Below are positions 19,566-28,582 of a DNA stretch of 64,000 nt, in pieces. The DNA is from Acidobacteriota bacterium (GTDB lineage Bacteria; Acidobacteriota; Terriglobia; UBA7540). The notes beneath the pieces were generated by a model. That model did no database searches, was not told the DNA's origin, and saw only the letters and a list, made by a program, of their open reading frames with translations. The stretch is from assembly GCA_902812465.1 (NCBI GenBank), contig CADDZE010000003.1, positions 20,113-84,112 of the forward strand. The letters are read 5' to 3'. The position numbers were made by a program, and so were the translations under genes. The stretch's first letter is position 1, and each line of letters opens with the position of its first letter.

Positions 19566-19639
19566 TCGGGACGGCCAGATTTGAACTGGCGACCCCTTGC
19601 ACCCCAAGCAAGTGCGCTACCAGGCTGCGCCACGTCCCG
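19566..19639 (-). tRNA. tRNA-Pro(GGG)
   Basis: The minus-strand cloverleaf has acceptor CGGGACG paired with CGTCCCG, an anticodon stem CTTGC/GCAAG around loop TTGGGGT giving anticodon GGG, and a standard TTCAAATC T loop. CCA is not encoded. With the CGG gene just downstream it forms a two-gene proline tRNA pair; the UGG isoacceptor is not in the window. Confidence 0.95.
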
Positions 19640-19728
19640 ACTCTATGGGCTAGGTTACAAGCGGTACGCGGAAAGGTCAAGCTTGTGCTGGTGTCTTACT
19701 GCAGCCAGCCAGACTTCTAGTCCTCCCG

Positions 19729-20482
19729 CTATCCTGCCAACTTTCGCAGCCGGCGCGCGGCCTCGTCCTTGAAGCTGAGTTCCTGACGAGTTTGTGCCGG
19801 GAGCCTGACTACTCGGCGCAGCGCCAAAATTTCATCGTTCTGCTTCCCCTCCATAGCATAGGTGAGCGCCAGTTGGTACTGGGCGTATACCGACTAGGGA
19901 TCGAGTTGGATACCTAGCAGAACATCCTCTCGGCGTCGGCTAGAGTCACTTTAGGTAAGACGCCGAGGCTGCCCGCCAGCATGCGCTCAAGCCAATTGAG
20001 GCTTGCCACCTCGCGGTAAAAGACGCCGAGCAGCGTGTAGGATGGAGCAAAGCTCGGATCGAGCTGGATCGCCTTCTCCGCGTAATCCTCGACGTCCTTG
20101 CCAAGCATTAGCTTCTCGCGGCCACCTTTGAACAGGGAAAAACTGCCGTACGAAGGGCCAGGTAGAAAAAGGTTTGCTCGCGGCCGGGAAACACGCGCTT
20201 CATCAGCTCGGCGTATTGCACCGCCTGGCTATAGTACTTTTCAGCTTCCTTGGACCTTCTCCGCGCCAGGTCGTTAGCCAGCTCGATACAAGCGCGCGTC
20301 ACCTTTTCCAAAGCGGCGGCGTCGCGTGGCGCCATCCGGTGGGCCCGCTGGTAAGCGATGTAGGCCCCCGCTTCATCGAGTTGCTGATATCGCGCGTCAC
20401 CTTCGGCCAGCGCGAGACGAAAGTCATCCGCGCCCTTCCCATTAGGAAAGCACCAAGTCACCAGCAACACCCATACTCCCAT
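19729..20482 (-). pseudogene. Decayed TPR protein (RMD-like)
   Basis: The remains of a TPR protein can be followed in three pieces. The first (to about 20150) starts MGVWVLLVTW, signal-like, and continues with DARYQQLDEAGAYIAYQRA, a TPR helix pair. The frame then shifts; the second piece reads YGSFSLFKGGRE, DYAEKAIQLDPSFAPSYTLLGVFYREVASLNWLERM and ends at a stop at 19914. The third frame reads LGIQLDP, a stop near 19894, then YAQYQLALTYAMEGKQND and a basic tail ending at 19729. The motif order matches regulator-of-microtubule-dynamics-like TPR proteins. At least two frameshifts and one internal stop mean it is not functional. It is the last gene of the ABC operon. Confidence 0.75.
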
Positions 20483-20544
20483 CCCCTGCTTTACTCGTAT
20501 GCCTATCCTCCGTGCCCGGATACCCTTCCGTATCTGCCTGACCC

Positions 20545-21336
20545 CTATGACCCAGTACTGCTGTAGTTCATCACGCCGCGGTTCCAAACCGCTACGGCCA
20601 GGGTGAAGAACGCTGCTGCGACCAGGGGTGTGAGGTAGAAATAGCCGGTCAATTCCTGCCGGCCGAGGAAATGCGTCGTGGGATAAAAGGATGCGAAGGC
20701 GAAGGGAATGACCCAGCTCAACATAAACTGGATGAAAACGCTGTAGATGGTCAAGGGATACCGGCCAAAAGTGAGCATATTGAATACCGGCGGGACGATA
20801 CCGATACGGTCTTCGAACCAGAAGGCGACGGACGTGAGAATAAGAAAGACCGAAAGATAAATGACCGCGCCGCAGGCTACCATGATAGCGAACCAGCCGT
20901 AGTCCGTCAGAGACCAGCCCAAGTGCAGGTGCTGTGTGCAGATGCCGATCACCGCGAGGCCGGTCACCACTTCCTGCAGCGACTCAATACGGAATTTCTC
21001 AAAGATCACCTGAAAAAGACTGTTCACTGGGCGCAGCAGGATTCGGTCAAAGCGCCCTTGAATGATGTACATGTCGCCGAACTCATAGAGATTCCAGCTC
21101 ACCACATTGAACAGGCCCAGGGGCACCAGAGAGAAAGCGTAAAGAAAGAGAATCTCGTAAAACGACCAGCCCTGAAGCTGGGGAGTCTTGGTAAACAGCA
21201 CTAGCACAAAGCCAAAGCCGATTACCGTGGCAGCCATGGAGGAAAAGAAAGCGATGAAAAAGTCGGCCTTGTAGGCTAGGCGTACCTTGGCGTACTGGGC
21301 AAAGTAGAGGGCGAAGAGGCGTAAATGACGCTTCAT
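20545..21336 (-). CDS. ABC-2 family permease (COG3694 type)
   Basis: A 263-residue inner-membrane protein with about six hydrophobic segments, starting MKRHLRLFALYFAQYAKVRLAYKADF. The block MYIIQGRFDRILLRPVNSLFQVI is characteristic of the ABC-2 permeases that pair with COG4586 ATPases. It would form the membrane channel together with the second permease just upstream. The substrate is unknown; family members are proposed to export lipids, polysaccharides or antibiotics. The intact gene follows the TAG-interrupted permease by 92 bases on the same strand. Confidence 0.88.
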   Translation of the reverse strand: MKRHLRLFALYFAQYAKVRLAYKADFFIAFFSSMAATVIGFGFVLVLFTKTPQLQGWSFYEILFLYAFSLVPLGLFNVVSWNLYEFGDMYIIQGRFDRILLRPVNSLFQVIFEKFRIESLQEVVTGLAVIGICTQHLHLGWSLTDYGWFAIMVACGAVIYLSVFLILTSVAFWFEDRIGIVPPVFNMLTFGRYPLTIYSVFIQFMLSWVIPFAFASFYPTTHFLGRQELTGYFYLTPLVAAAFFTLAVAVWNRGVMNYSSTGS

Positions 21337-21428
21337 GGGGTATTTCCCGATTCTCGATTCAAGCCTTAAGGCTGCTCAACCTAATTCGCCAAAGAATCCT
21401 GTTCGACTGCCAGAAACCGTTCGTCTCC

Positions 21429-22247
21429 TCACCCCCCCTGAATGGTGATGAGCCTTGCGGACCAGCGCCACATCAGATCGCCGACACCGATCATGGCCAC
21501 TACCCAGAAGGCCTGAAGGCCGAGTGCGCCTAGGATCCGCGCGCCGTTGATCTTGCCTAGGTAAAGCAGCACCGGCGTGTAGCTGACGTACTCGAACGGT
21601 AGAATCGCCAGCAGGCGCTGGAAGAAGGGTGGGAAAAAGGAAATGGGCAACAGGAGGCCGGAAAACAGCTCGAGCACGAAGTACTTGGCGCGCAGCAGCC
21701 CGAGGATCGACTTCAGGCGGATCGCTAGCGTGCCCACAGCGAAATTGATAGCCGCCACCAGGAAAAAGCTCAGCACTACACTAGCAAAAAACGCGACAAA
21801 GTGCGTGATGCTGGCCGGGGGCCGCAAGGGGTAGACGGCTAGGAGGAGGACCGCGGTGGGTGCGGTCAGCAGTGCCAGCCGGAAGACTGCCTCGCCGGCC
21901 GCCTACGCGATGTACATACACTGCACGTTCACCGGCTTGATGAGATCCATGGCCAGCTTGCCCTCGAGGACCTGCTGCGCTATCTCCTGGTCTATATTAT
22001 TAAAGTAGACGCTGCGGATGGTCCATCCCACGGCGATGTAGGTAAGAATCTGGCTGAAGTTGAATTCCTCGATGCGCGAGCTGTGGGCGAAGATGGCCTT
22101 CCAAATGAAGTAGTAGACCCCAACGTAGATGAAATACGTAACGATGCCTGTGTAATAGCGTAGCCGGTAAGCCAGCGTGTTAACGAAGCCGAGGCGCGCA
22201 AACTCGGCATAAGGGCGAAGGGAACGCAGCGTTGCTTCAGCCGTCAT
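21429..22247 (-). pseudogene. ABC-2 family permease (COG4587 type), interrupted by one in-frame TAG
   Basis: The gene starts at ATG 22247, which overlaps the esterase stop by four bases, and codes for MTAEATLRSLRPYAEFARLG followed by membrane segments and QVLEGKLAMDLIKPVNVQ, a typical motif of this permease family. A TAG at 21903-21905 stops translation after QCMYIA. The same frame then continues without any shift: GEAVFRLALLTAPTAVLLL and further membrane segments to 21429, about 273 codons in all. Everything but the single codon looks intact. It is a point nonsense mutation, a base error or, less likely, readthrough. Without this subunit the transporter would probably be inactive. Confidence 0.85.
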
Positions 22248-23245
22248 GGCAGGATCCTCCAGCGGAGCGGTCCTGCGGTCTCCAGCTGATCGTGCAGCAG
22301 CGGCCCGACCGGCGCCAGGCCGAGCTGCTCTGCGAGCCACTCATCGCGGTCGCGCAGGGCGCCCAAGTCATTCAGCTCATGGCCAGTGCTGTACCATAGC
22401 GCCGTCTTAGGCTGACTAGCCTTGCGGTAATAATCCCACCCTTCCTCTTCCGTGACGTAGAGGTCGAAGCGCGCGATCTGAAACAGCAGCGACGCAGGTG
22501 CGGCCCGGCGGACGTAGTGCTCGGCGTCGAGAGGCGCCTGGATGCGCATCCAGCGGTCGAGCACCTGCTTGGGTGTGCTGGCGACGGCTTCGGCGACCTG
22601 GGGATTTGGGCTGGTGAAGACGTTTCGGCTAGAGCTGGCGTTGCCCGCCATCAGGACGTAAGCCTTGACGCGCTTCTCGACACCCGCCAGGACACCCCCT
22701 AGGCATGCTCCGACGCTGTGCCCCACGTATCCGATGCGTTTGGGGTCGACGTCCGGGCGTGCTAGAAGCAGATCGATGGCGCGGCGCAAATCAATGACAT
22801 CCTGAATGCTCGCGTCGCGCTCCGCTTCGGCGTGTGTGAAGTCGCCCGAACGCGTCCAAGGAGCAGGCCGGATAAAGGGTGCGTCAATCAGAATCGACAC
22901 CGCGCCTGCGCGAGCCAGCATCACGGCTTCGGGCAGGAACTCGGACCGGTCACCGAGCCCCCAATGGTGGAAAACGATGCCAGCGAACGGCCCGCGGTCC
23001 GGTGGCACCACAAGGTAAGCGGGGACCCGCCCACCCTTGGGACTTGCGTAGGTGATGTCGTGCACCAGGACACCGCCAAAATTCCGCACGCTGGTTTCTT
23101 TGGTGTCCAGCGAGGCGCTCGGATCGTATTCGAAGAGCTGGACAAAACTGGAAGAGGACGGTGGCGCCTGGACGCCGGCGCCAACTGGCCCCGCCGTAGC
23201 GAACAACGCCACCAGCAAGATAAAGCTGCCACGGATGAGCCCCAT
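22244..23245 (-). CDS. Secreted alpha/beta hydrolase
   Basis: A 333-residue protein with an N-terminal signal peptide (SFILLVALFATAGPVGA). The alpha/beta-hydrolase nucleophile elbow is GHSVGA with Ser177. The oxyanion-region pattern FHHWGLGDRSEF at 93-103 and the catalytic acid/histidine region (RFDLYVTEEEG and TGHELND) fit a dienelactone-hydrolase-like or acetyl-xylan-esterase-like enzyme; the substrate is unknown. It sits between the ABC ATPase and the two permeases, overlapping the first permease by four bases, so the hydrolase is translationally coupled to the transporter. This location suggests that it acts on, or releases, what the transporter handles in the periplasm (inference). Confidence 0.85.
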   Translation of the reverse strand: MGLIRGSFILLVALFATAGPVGAGVQAPPSSSSFVQLFEYDPSASLDTKETSVRNFGGVLVHDITYASPKGGRVPAYLVVPPDRGPFAGIVFHHWGLGDRSEFLPEAVMLARAGAVSILIDAPFIRPAPWTRSGDFTHAEAERDASIQDVIDLRRAIDLLLARPDVDPKRIGYVGHSVGACLGGVLAGVEKRVKAYVLMAGNASSSRNVFTSPNPQVAEAVASTPKQVLDRWMRIQAPLDAEHYVRRAAPASLLFQIARFDLYVTEEEGWDYYRKASQPKTALWYSTGHELNDLGALRDRDEWLAEQLGLAPVGPLLHDQLETAGPLRWRILP

Positions 23246-23426
23246 GGTGCCTTCCCGCTGAGTTAGCTGCGACCGCGGTCGCCTGCAGGCCTCCGCACTG
23301 ACGAAAAGGCGCAGTCGTCGAAGGCAGCGGTTGCCAACGGCTAAGCCTGTTCACCGGCAAGCTGCTGGCCACTACCGTCTGCATCGTCCTATCATCTGGC
23401 GCCCAGCGCTGTATGCCGCAAGTCTG

Positions 23427-24437
23427 TCAGCCCATCCCGCCGCCCAGGTAAATTCGCTTGACGATATCTTCGATGGGCTCCTCCTCGACAAAGATGTCGC
23501 TTACCTCCAGCAGGCTGTTCACCAGATGGCGAATGACCTCGGCGCTAGAGTGCTGGCTGCGTTCAAACCGCATCACATAGGTGAGGTCGTCCACCCGCTC
23601 GCAGGCAATGCCGTTGCCAGCGAAGCGCGGTAGCCTAGCAACCTGGGTGCGGTCCTTAAGTGAAAACTTTACCTGGTTGTAGCGGGCCAGGCGGTCCTTC
23701 ATCTCGGCGAGCTGCCCGTCGAACAAAATCCTGCCGCGGTCGATGATGAGGATGCGGTGGCAGAGCTCTTCGATGTCCGAAAGGTCGTGGGTGGTCAGCA
23801 GAACGGTGGTGTGCTGACTACGGTTGACTTCCTTGAGGAACTCGCGGATGCGATCCTTGGCTACGACGTCCAGACCGACGGTGGGCTCATCGAGGAAAGG
23901 CAGCGGGGGGTTGTGGAGCAAGGCTGCTGCCAGATCGCAGCGCATGCGCTCACCTAGGCTGAGCTTCCGAACCGGCGTGTGGAGATACTGGCGAAGGTTG
24001 AGAATCTCACAAAAGAAGTCGAGACGGCGCAGGTAATCTGCGGCGGGAATCTCGTAAATTTCTTTCAGAAGCTTGAAAGATTCGATGACGGCAATGTCCC
24101 ACCAGAGCTGGGTACGCTGGCCGAAGACTGCACCGAGGTGGCGCGTGTAGCGGCGGCGGTCGCGATAAGGAACAAATCCGGCAGCCACTACCGAGCCGCT
24201 GGTGGGCACGAGGATGCCCGTCAGCATTTTGATCGTGGTCGATTTTCCTGCACCGTTGGCCCCGATGTAGCCCACCATCTCGCCTGGCTCGATCGAGAAG
24301 CTGATACGATCTACCGCGCGGATGGTGATCTGTTCCCGCACGAAGAGGTTCTGGATCGCACCCCGCACTCCTTCGCGCCGCTTGAAAGTGCGGAACTCCT
24401 TGGTCAGATCGCAGACTTCAATAATTGGAGACGCCAT
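23427..24437 (-). CDS. ABC transporter ATPase (COG4586 type)
   Basis: A cytoplasmic ATPase that powers the downstream permeases. Walker A is GANGAGKST, the signature LSLGERMR, Walker B LPFLDEPTVGLD and the switch histidine in LLTTHDLSDIEELC. The family-specific N-terminus REGVRGAIQNLF, seen before the core domain, is typical of COG4586. A C-terminal 80-residue region has the pattern of the extension in this group. The start was set at ATG 24437, beginning ASPIIEVCDLTKEF, rather than the GTG eight codons earlier. It is the first gene of the operon ATPase-hydrolase-permease-permease-TPR. A TTGACA lies on the minus strand at 24626-24631. Confidence 0.9.
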   Translation of the reverse strand: MASPIIEVCDLTKEFRTFKRREGVRGAIQNLFVREQITIRAVDRISFSIEPGEMVGYIGANGAGKSTTIKMLTGILVPTSGSVVAAGFVPYRDRRRYTRHLGAVFGQRTQLWWDIAVIESFKLLKEIYEIPAADYLRRLDFFCEILNLRQYLHTPVRKLSLGERMRCDLAAALLHNPPLPFLDEPTVGLDVVAKDRIREFLKEVNRSQHTTVLLTTHDLSDIEELCHRILIIDRGRILFDGQLAEMKDRLARYNQVKFSLKDRTQVARLPRFAGNGIACERVDDLTYVMRFERSQHSSAEVIRHLVNSLLEVSDIFVEEEPIEDIVKRIYLGGGMG

Positions 24438-24779
24438 GCCCTCGCGCCCAACCTGGCTCACCCGCGTCGCCCATGGATTTCTGACGCCGGAAAGCCGCTA
24501 ACCCGGAGACATAACTGGCCCTTTGACCGGACCTTCCTTTACTACTCCTTTTAGAGCACCACAGGCCAACCCAGTTCCGGGGCGCTGGGATGCCCTCTAC
24601 TGATACCTAACATACCCGAGCGGTGTGTCAAGTTGCTTAGATGCCGGGTCTTTCGCCGAAGCTCGGAGCGCAAGAGGTTCTTCAACTACTACTTCGCGCT
24701 TCCCACCCAGGTTGAGAGGGAGTTAAGCTCCTGCTTGGCGGGCAAGGAAGGGAATCGCCAGTCTAGCGAGGTGGCTAGT
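24438..24779. other. Divergent intergenic region
   Basis: This 342-base gap lies between the minus-strand ABC operon and the plus-strand creatininase-family gene. No gene is seen. A perfect minus-strand TTGACA at 24626-24631 may be the -35 box of the ABC operon, but no good -10 box follows at 16-18 bases. GAGG at 24769-24772 is the ribosome binding site of the creatininase-family gene. Confidence 0.4.
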
Positions 24780-25643
24780 ATGACCCATTTGACGCGACGA
24801 AGCCTGCTGCTGGCCGGCACAAGCATTCCACTCGCGCTCGAGGCTACCGGCCTGCAAGGGGTCGGGCAGCCGGCTGAACCTGAATGCTTCGAACTGCTCA
24901 CTGGGCGCCGGCTGGCAGCGACCATCGAGTCCGGCCGTCTAGCGCTGCTGCCCTGCGGGAGTCTTGAGTACCATGGGCCTCACAACCCCCTGGGCACCGA
25001 TTCGCTGATCATCTCGGGCATTGCAGAGCGGGTGGCCATACGGACTAACGCTGTTTTACTCCCTGTTGTAAACTTTACTCACTGTCCGGCGCACACGGCC
25101 AGTTTTCAAGGGACGCTCTCGGTACGGCCGGAGGTGATGACACTCTACTTCGAAGAAATTCTGCGAAGCCTGACGGGCGCGGGCTTCAGGCGGATCCTGG
25201 TTCTGAACGGGCATGACGGCAACATTGGACCGGCTCGCGGCGCCATCTCCCGGGTGACGGCTGAAGTTCCTGCTGCGTCTATCTTGCTTGTGAGCTGGTG
25301 GGAGACGCTACCCTCTGATGAAATGGTGAAGCTAGACCTCTTCCATCAGGCCAACGGAGGCCATGGCCACGGCGGGCCGCTCGAGACTTCAGCAGTCGCC
25401 GCCTTTCATCCCAACTTAGTTGAGCTCGACCGAGCGCGCGACCTTTCCCCGCCGCCGGATTTCTCGGCTGGCTTCCCCTACTATCTCGAGAAGTCGGCTG
25501 CCGAAGGCTGGCCGGGCTACTCCGGACTCATCAGTGAGGCATCGGCCGAGAAGGGAAAGCGAATCGTCGCCATGAGCGAGGATCGGATCGTCGAGCTGGT
25601 TCAGAAGTGGTTGGAAGCGCCGACTCTTCCTGGAAGTTGGTAG
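24780..25643 (+). CDS. Exported creatininase-family metal amidohydrolase
   Basis: A 287-residue protein of the creatininase fold (creatininase, ArfB, MftE). Metal ligands match the family: E63, H65 and D74 in SLEYHGPHNPLGTD, H145 in LNGHDGN and E202 in GGPLETS. The N-terminus TRRSLLLAGTSIPLAL looks like a twin-arginine or Sec export signal, so it may work outside the cytoplasm, which is less common for this family. The start is ATG 24780 because of GAGG eight bases upstream; a longer reading from 24633 would add an unconvincing 49 residues. The substrate is not known. It is convergent with the PIG-L gene. Confidence 0.85.
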   Translation: MTHLTRRSLLLAGTSIPLALEATGLQGVGQPAEPECFELLTGRRLAATIESGRLALLPCGSLEYHGPHNPLGTDSLIISGIAERVAIRTNAVLLPVVNFTHCPAHTASFQGTLSVRPEVMTLYFEEILRSLTGAGFRRILVLNGHDGNIGPARGAISRVTAEVPAASILLVSWWETLPSDEMVKLDLFHQANGGHGHGGPLETSAVAAFHPNLVELDRARDLSPPPDFSAGFPYYLEKSAAEGWPGYSGLISEASAEKGKRIVAMSEDRIVELVQKWLEAPTLPGSW

Positions 25644-25759
25644 CCAGGAGTCGACTTGCTTGCGTGAACGCAGTGCCAGCAGCTTCCTTGGGGGCCATTA
25701 GCACCTTCCGTCCGGCTTCAAGCTGACCGGCTGTGTCGCCTAGGCAGGGACACATCCGC

Positions 25760-28582
25760 CTACCTCAGACCAGGGTTTTTTGCCAAGCTCACCAAATTGG
25801 CAAACAATCGGTAGGCCCCGGGAACGCCTTCGGGCAACTGACGGTAAAACGCGTAGGCACAGTAAATATATACCCCCTGGCCGTAACGGGCATAGAGCAG
25901 CCCCCCTTTCTGCGGATCCTGACCCGGATCGTGAGTCTCAAGCAGCGGCTCATAGCGCCGGTCCCAGGTCTTCATGAACTTCGATCCGCGCTCCTCCACC
26001 CACCCCCTGAAGTCGCTCTCGGTAATCTGGTTGGGCCAGGCGAAGATTGGATTCTGAGGGTCGAGGATTTGGACCTTCGAGTCTTCGTCGGTCACTTCTT
26101 CTGGGTTATCGGTCATGCTATAGGGGTAGGGTCCATAGTTATGGTCGAACTCAGGCGTGTTGTACTGCACCACCACCACGCCTCCGTTCTTCACGTAATC
26201 GAGCACGCGGCCGTTGTAGGTAATCAGGTCCTGACGCACGGCGTAGGTTCGCACGCCAAGCAGGATGACGTCGTATTTTGAAAGATCGCCCGTTGCCAGG
26301 TCGGCGCTGGTGAGCAGGTGGACACGGATGCCAAGGTTCTCAAGGGACTGAGGGACATCGTCACCGCTGCCCATGACGTAGCCTACGTTGAGGCCGGGTG
26401 CGACCTTCACATCCACGCCGGTGGTGCGATAGAGAGCGGGCTGATACAGGTTGTAAGGCCGTAGGCCCGGATAGCCGACCGTCTGATAACCTTCTCGGTA
26501 GGCGCGCCCATTGTATTCCGCCACCGCACCGATCTTATACGGCTTCTGCTCCAAACCGGAGGGATGAATCTCAAAGGCTAGCGGCTGGTCCTCGCCGTCG
26601 TGCTGAGTGGCGAAGTGCGCGGCGCTGGGCGAGGAGGTCCAATCCGGGGGTAGTTCCAGCCGCAGTGTGCCCTGCGCCGGCCCTTTCACGTTGCTGTGCA
26701 CGGTGAGGCTCAAGCGAAACGCTCGCTGCCCCAACGGAACGATACCAGCCCGCGGGGCGATGGAAACGGAAATTGCTGGTCCGACCACCATAGGATTCAG
26801 TACGGTGCCCTCGCCGTTCACTTGACTTACCGCTTGCACTACCTGTCCTGTGTCAACCGTCACACCCTGGTAGCTGAAGTGCACCCAGGCGGACAGAGGG
26901 TAGGGCATCAATGGGAGGTTGAGATACCGAGGATCGGGGACGTCATAGTAAGGTTGCTCGAGGTTCGGCCGGGTGAAGTAGGGGCGGGTGAAACTGGCGT
27001 TCTCCGGCACGGTGACCAGGAAACGCTGATCGCGAGTTTGATTGCTGCCTAGCGCTCCGGAAAGGTTGCCGCCCAGCGGTTCGACTGCCCAGCTCTCGCC
27101 TGATGGTGTAGCCAGTTCGACTTTCGTCAGCTCGACTGTGGCCGGGCTTTGCACGGCAGTGTGCACCCTTACCCAGAACCGCTGGCCCGGAATGGCAATC
27201 TGGAAGCTCTCCGGCGTTCCCCTGAAGAGGGCGAAGAGTCCCGTAGGTTCGTGCTCGGGAGCGATCGTGGCCTGCATGGAGAAACCGAGCGCTTGGGCGA
27301 GGGCTTCCTGGAACTGTTGCTGCTTTACTGCCAGCTCATAGCTAACGTTGTACTTTGACTCGGCAGAAAGGTTGCTGACGCGCACTTGCTCGACCAGTGC
27401 ATTGGTGGCTTTCAGGCCTTCGGCCAGCAAGGGTGCAATCGCTTCCGGATGCTCGACGGAGAAATTCTGCGTGGCTTCTTCAGCCAAGGTATTGATGCGC
27501 GCGAGCCCTTCTTCAAGAAAGGCGGGGCTGCCACCTTCGGCCAGAGACGCGATGCCGGCCAGAGAAGTATCGATGCCGTCAAAAACGGACTGCTCCTTCT
27601 CCCCCGACGAAACCCGCGAGCCAAAGCGGTGGTAAGCGCTCGTCTGCTGCCCGGCGGCGGGAATGGATGTGCCTCCGTTCTGGGACCGCTGCCATCCCAG
27701 GCCGCGCCGCGAAATCTGCAGGTAGTTTTCGCCGAGCGGTGCGGCGTAATCGCCCACCGGAACTTCCACGTTCACTACCGGTCGGCCGGGCTCCCAGCGC
27801 TTAACGACGTAGTTGTAGACGCCTACCGGCGTCCACTTGCCGGTCGCGTAGTCGTACATGCCCTTTTCCGAAGTGCGCATGAACGGCATTCGCGCGTACA
27901 CTTTGAGTGGGGTCCACGGGTGCAGGCCGGCCTGGATCTGATCAGGGAAGACGCGAGGATCGCCGGCGGCGTTGAAGACCACTTGCGCCATCTGTCCCGC
28001 TACCTGGTGGTTGCCGTGTCCATCGGTGGGTCCGCCGACAAAAACGGAAGTGACCACTAAGGGACGGGTCAGGCGCACAACGCGAACGACGTCGTACAGC
28101 ACGCGGTCGTGTCCCCACTTTTGCAGAGCTTCTTCCTTCGTCTTGGAGAAGCCGTAATCGCAGACGCGCGTGAAGAACTGCTCGGCGCCGTAATATCGCC
28201 CGGCCGCCAGGAGCTCCTCCGTGCGTACCAGACCCAGCGCATCCCAGTAATCGCGTGACATTACGTTGGCCCCGCCCTCACCACGGTTCAAGGTGAGCAG
28301 TGTGACGCGTGCCCCCTGGCCCCGCGATTCGTAAGCCAGCATGCCGCCGTCTTCATCATCCGGATGGGCGGTGATCATGATCAGGCTGGCGCGCGTGCGA
28401 AGCTTCTTCAGCGTCTGCCACAAGCCCGGAGCGCCCCGATCAAGCGGCAGGGGTTCGGCATCAGCTGCTGGGCTAACCGTGATCGGAAGATTCGGCTGCC
28501 CAGTGATCAGGCCCGACCAGATTCCCGCGAAGAGCGCGAAACTCAACCCAGCCATCCAACCTTTGCGTTGCCCGGAGAACAT
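25760..28582 (-). CDS. Large secreted PIG-L family deacetylase
   Basis: A 940-residue protein. The signal peptide is at the N-terminus (GLSFALFAGIWSGLITG). The N-acetylglucosaminyl-deacetylase-like domain carries AHPDDEDGG at residues 72-80 and a second metal ligand His192 in GHGNHQVAG. From about residue 500 come beta-rich regions; GTLRLELPPDWTSSPSA fits a NEW3-like domain. The last 200 residues resemble a type-1 glutamine-amidotransferase-like or ThuA fold, as in VILLGVRTYAVRQDL and GGVVVVQYNTPEF. The start at ATG 28582 has AAGGAAAGG upstream. The protein probably deacetylates a sugar outside the cytoplasm; the precise substrate is unknown. Confidence 0.87.
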   Translation of the reverse strand: MFSGQRKGWMAGLSFALFAGIWSGLITGQPNLPITVSPAADAEPLPLDRGAPGLWQTLKKLRTRASLIMITAHPDDEDGGMLAYESRGQGARVTLLTLNRGEGGANVMSRDYWDALGLVRTEELLAAGRYYGAEQFFTRVCDYGFSKTKEEALQKWGHDRVLYDVVRVVRLTRPLVVTSVFVGGPTDGHGNHQVAGQMAQVVFNAAGDPRVFPDQIQAGLHPWTPLKVYARMPFMRTSEKGMYDYATGKWTPVGVYNYVVKRWEPGRPVVNVEVPVGDYAAPLGENYLQISRRGLGWQRSQNGGTSIPAAGQQTSAYHRFGSRVSSGEKEQSVFDGIDTSLAGIASLAEGGSPAFLEEGLARINTLAEEATQNFSVEHPEAIAPLLAEGLKATNALVEQVRVSNLSAESKYNVSYELAVKQQQFQEALAQALGFSMQATIAPEHEPTGLFALFRGTPESFQIAIPGQRFWVRVHTAVQSPATVELTKVELATPSGESWAVEPLGGNLSGALGSNQTRDQRFLVTVPENASFTRPYFTRPNLEQPYYDVPDPRYLNLPLMPYPLSAWVHFSYQGVTVDTGQVVQAVSQVNGEGTVLNPMVVGPAISVSIAPRAGIVPLGQRAFRLSLTVHSNVKGPAQGTLRLELPPDWTSSPSAAHFATQHDGEDQPLAFEIHPSGLEQKPYKIGAVAEYNGRAYREGYQTVGYPGLRPYNLYQPALYRTTGVDVKVAPGLNVGYVMGSGDDVPQSLENLGIRVHLLTSADLATGDLSKYDVILLGVRTYAVRQDLITYNGRVLDYVKNGGVVVVQYNTPEFDHNYGPYPYSMTDNPEEVTDEDSKVQILDPQNPIFAWPNQITESDFRGWVEERGSKFMKTWDRRYEPLLETHDPGQDPQKGGLLYARYGQGVYIYCAYAFYRQLPEGVPGAYRLFANLVSLAKNPGLR

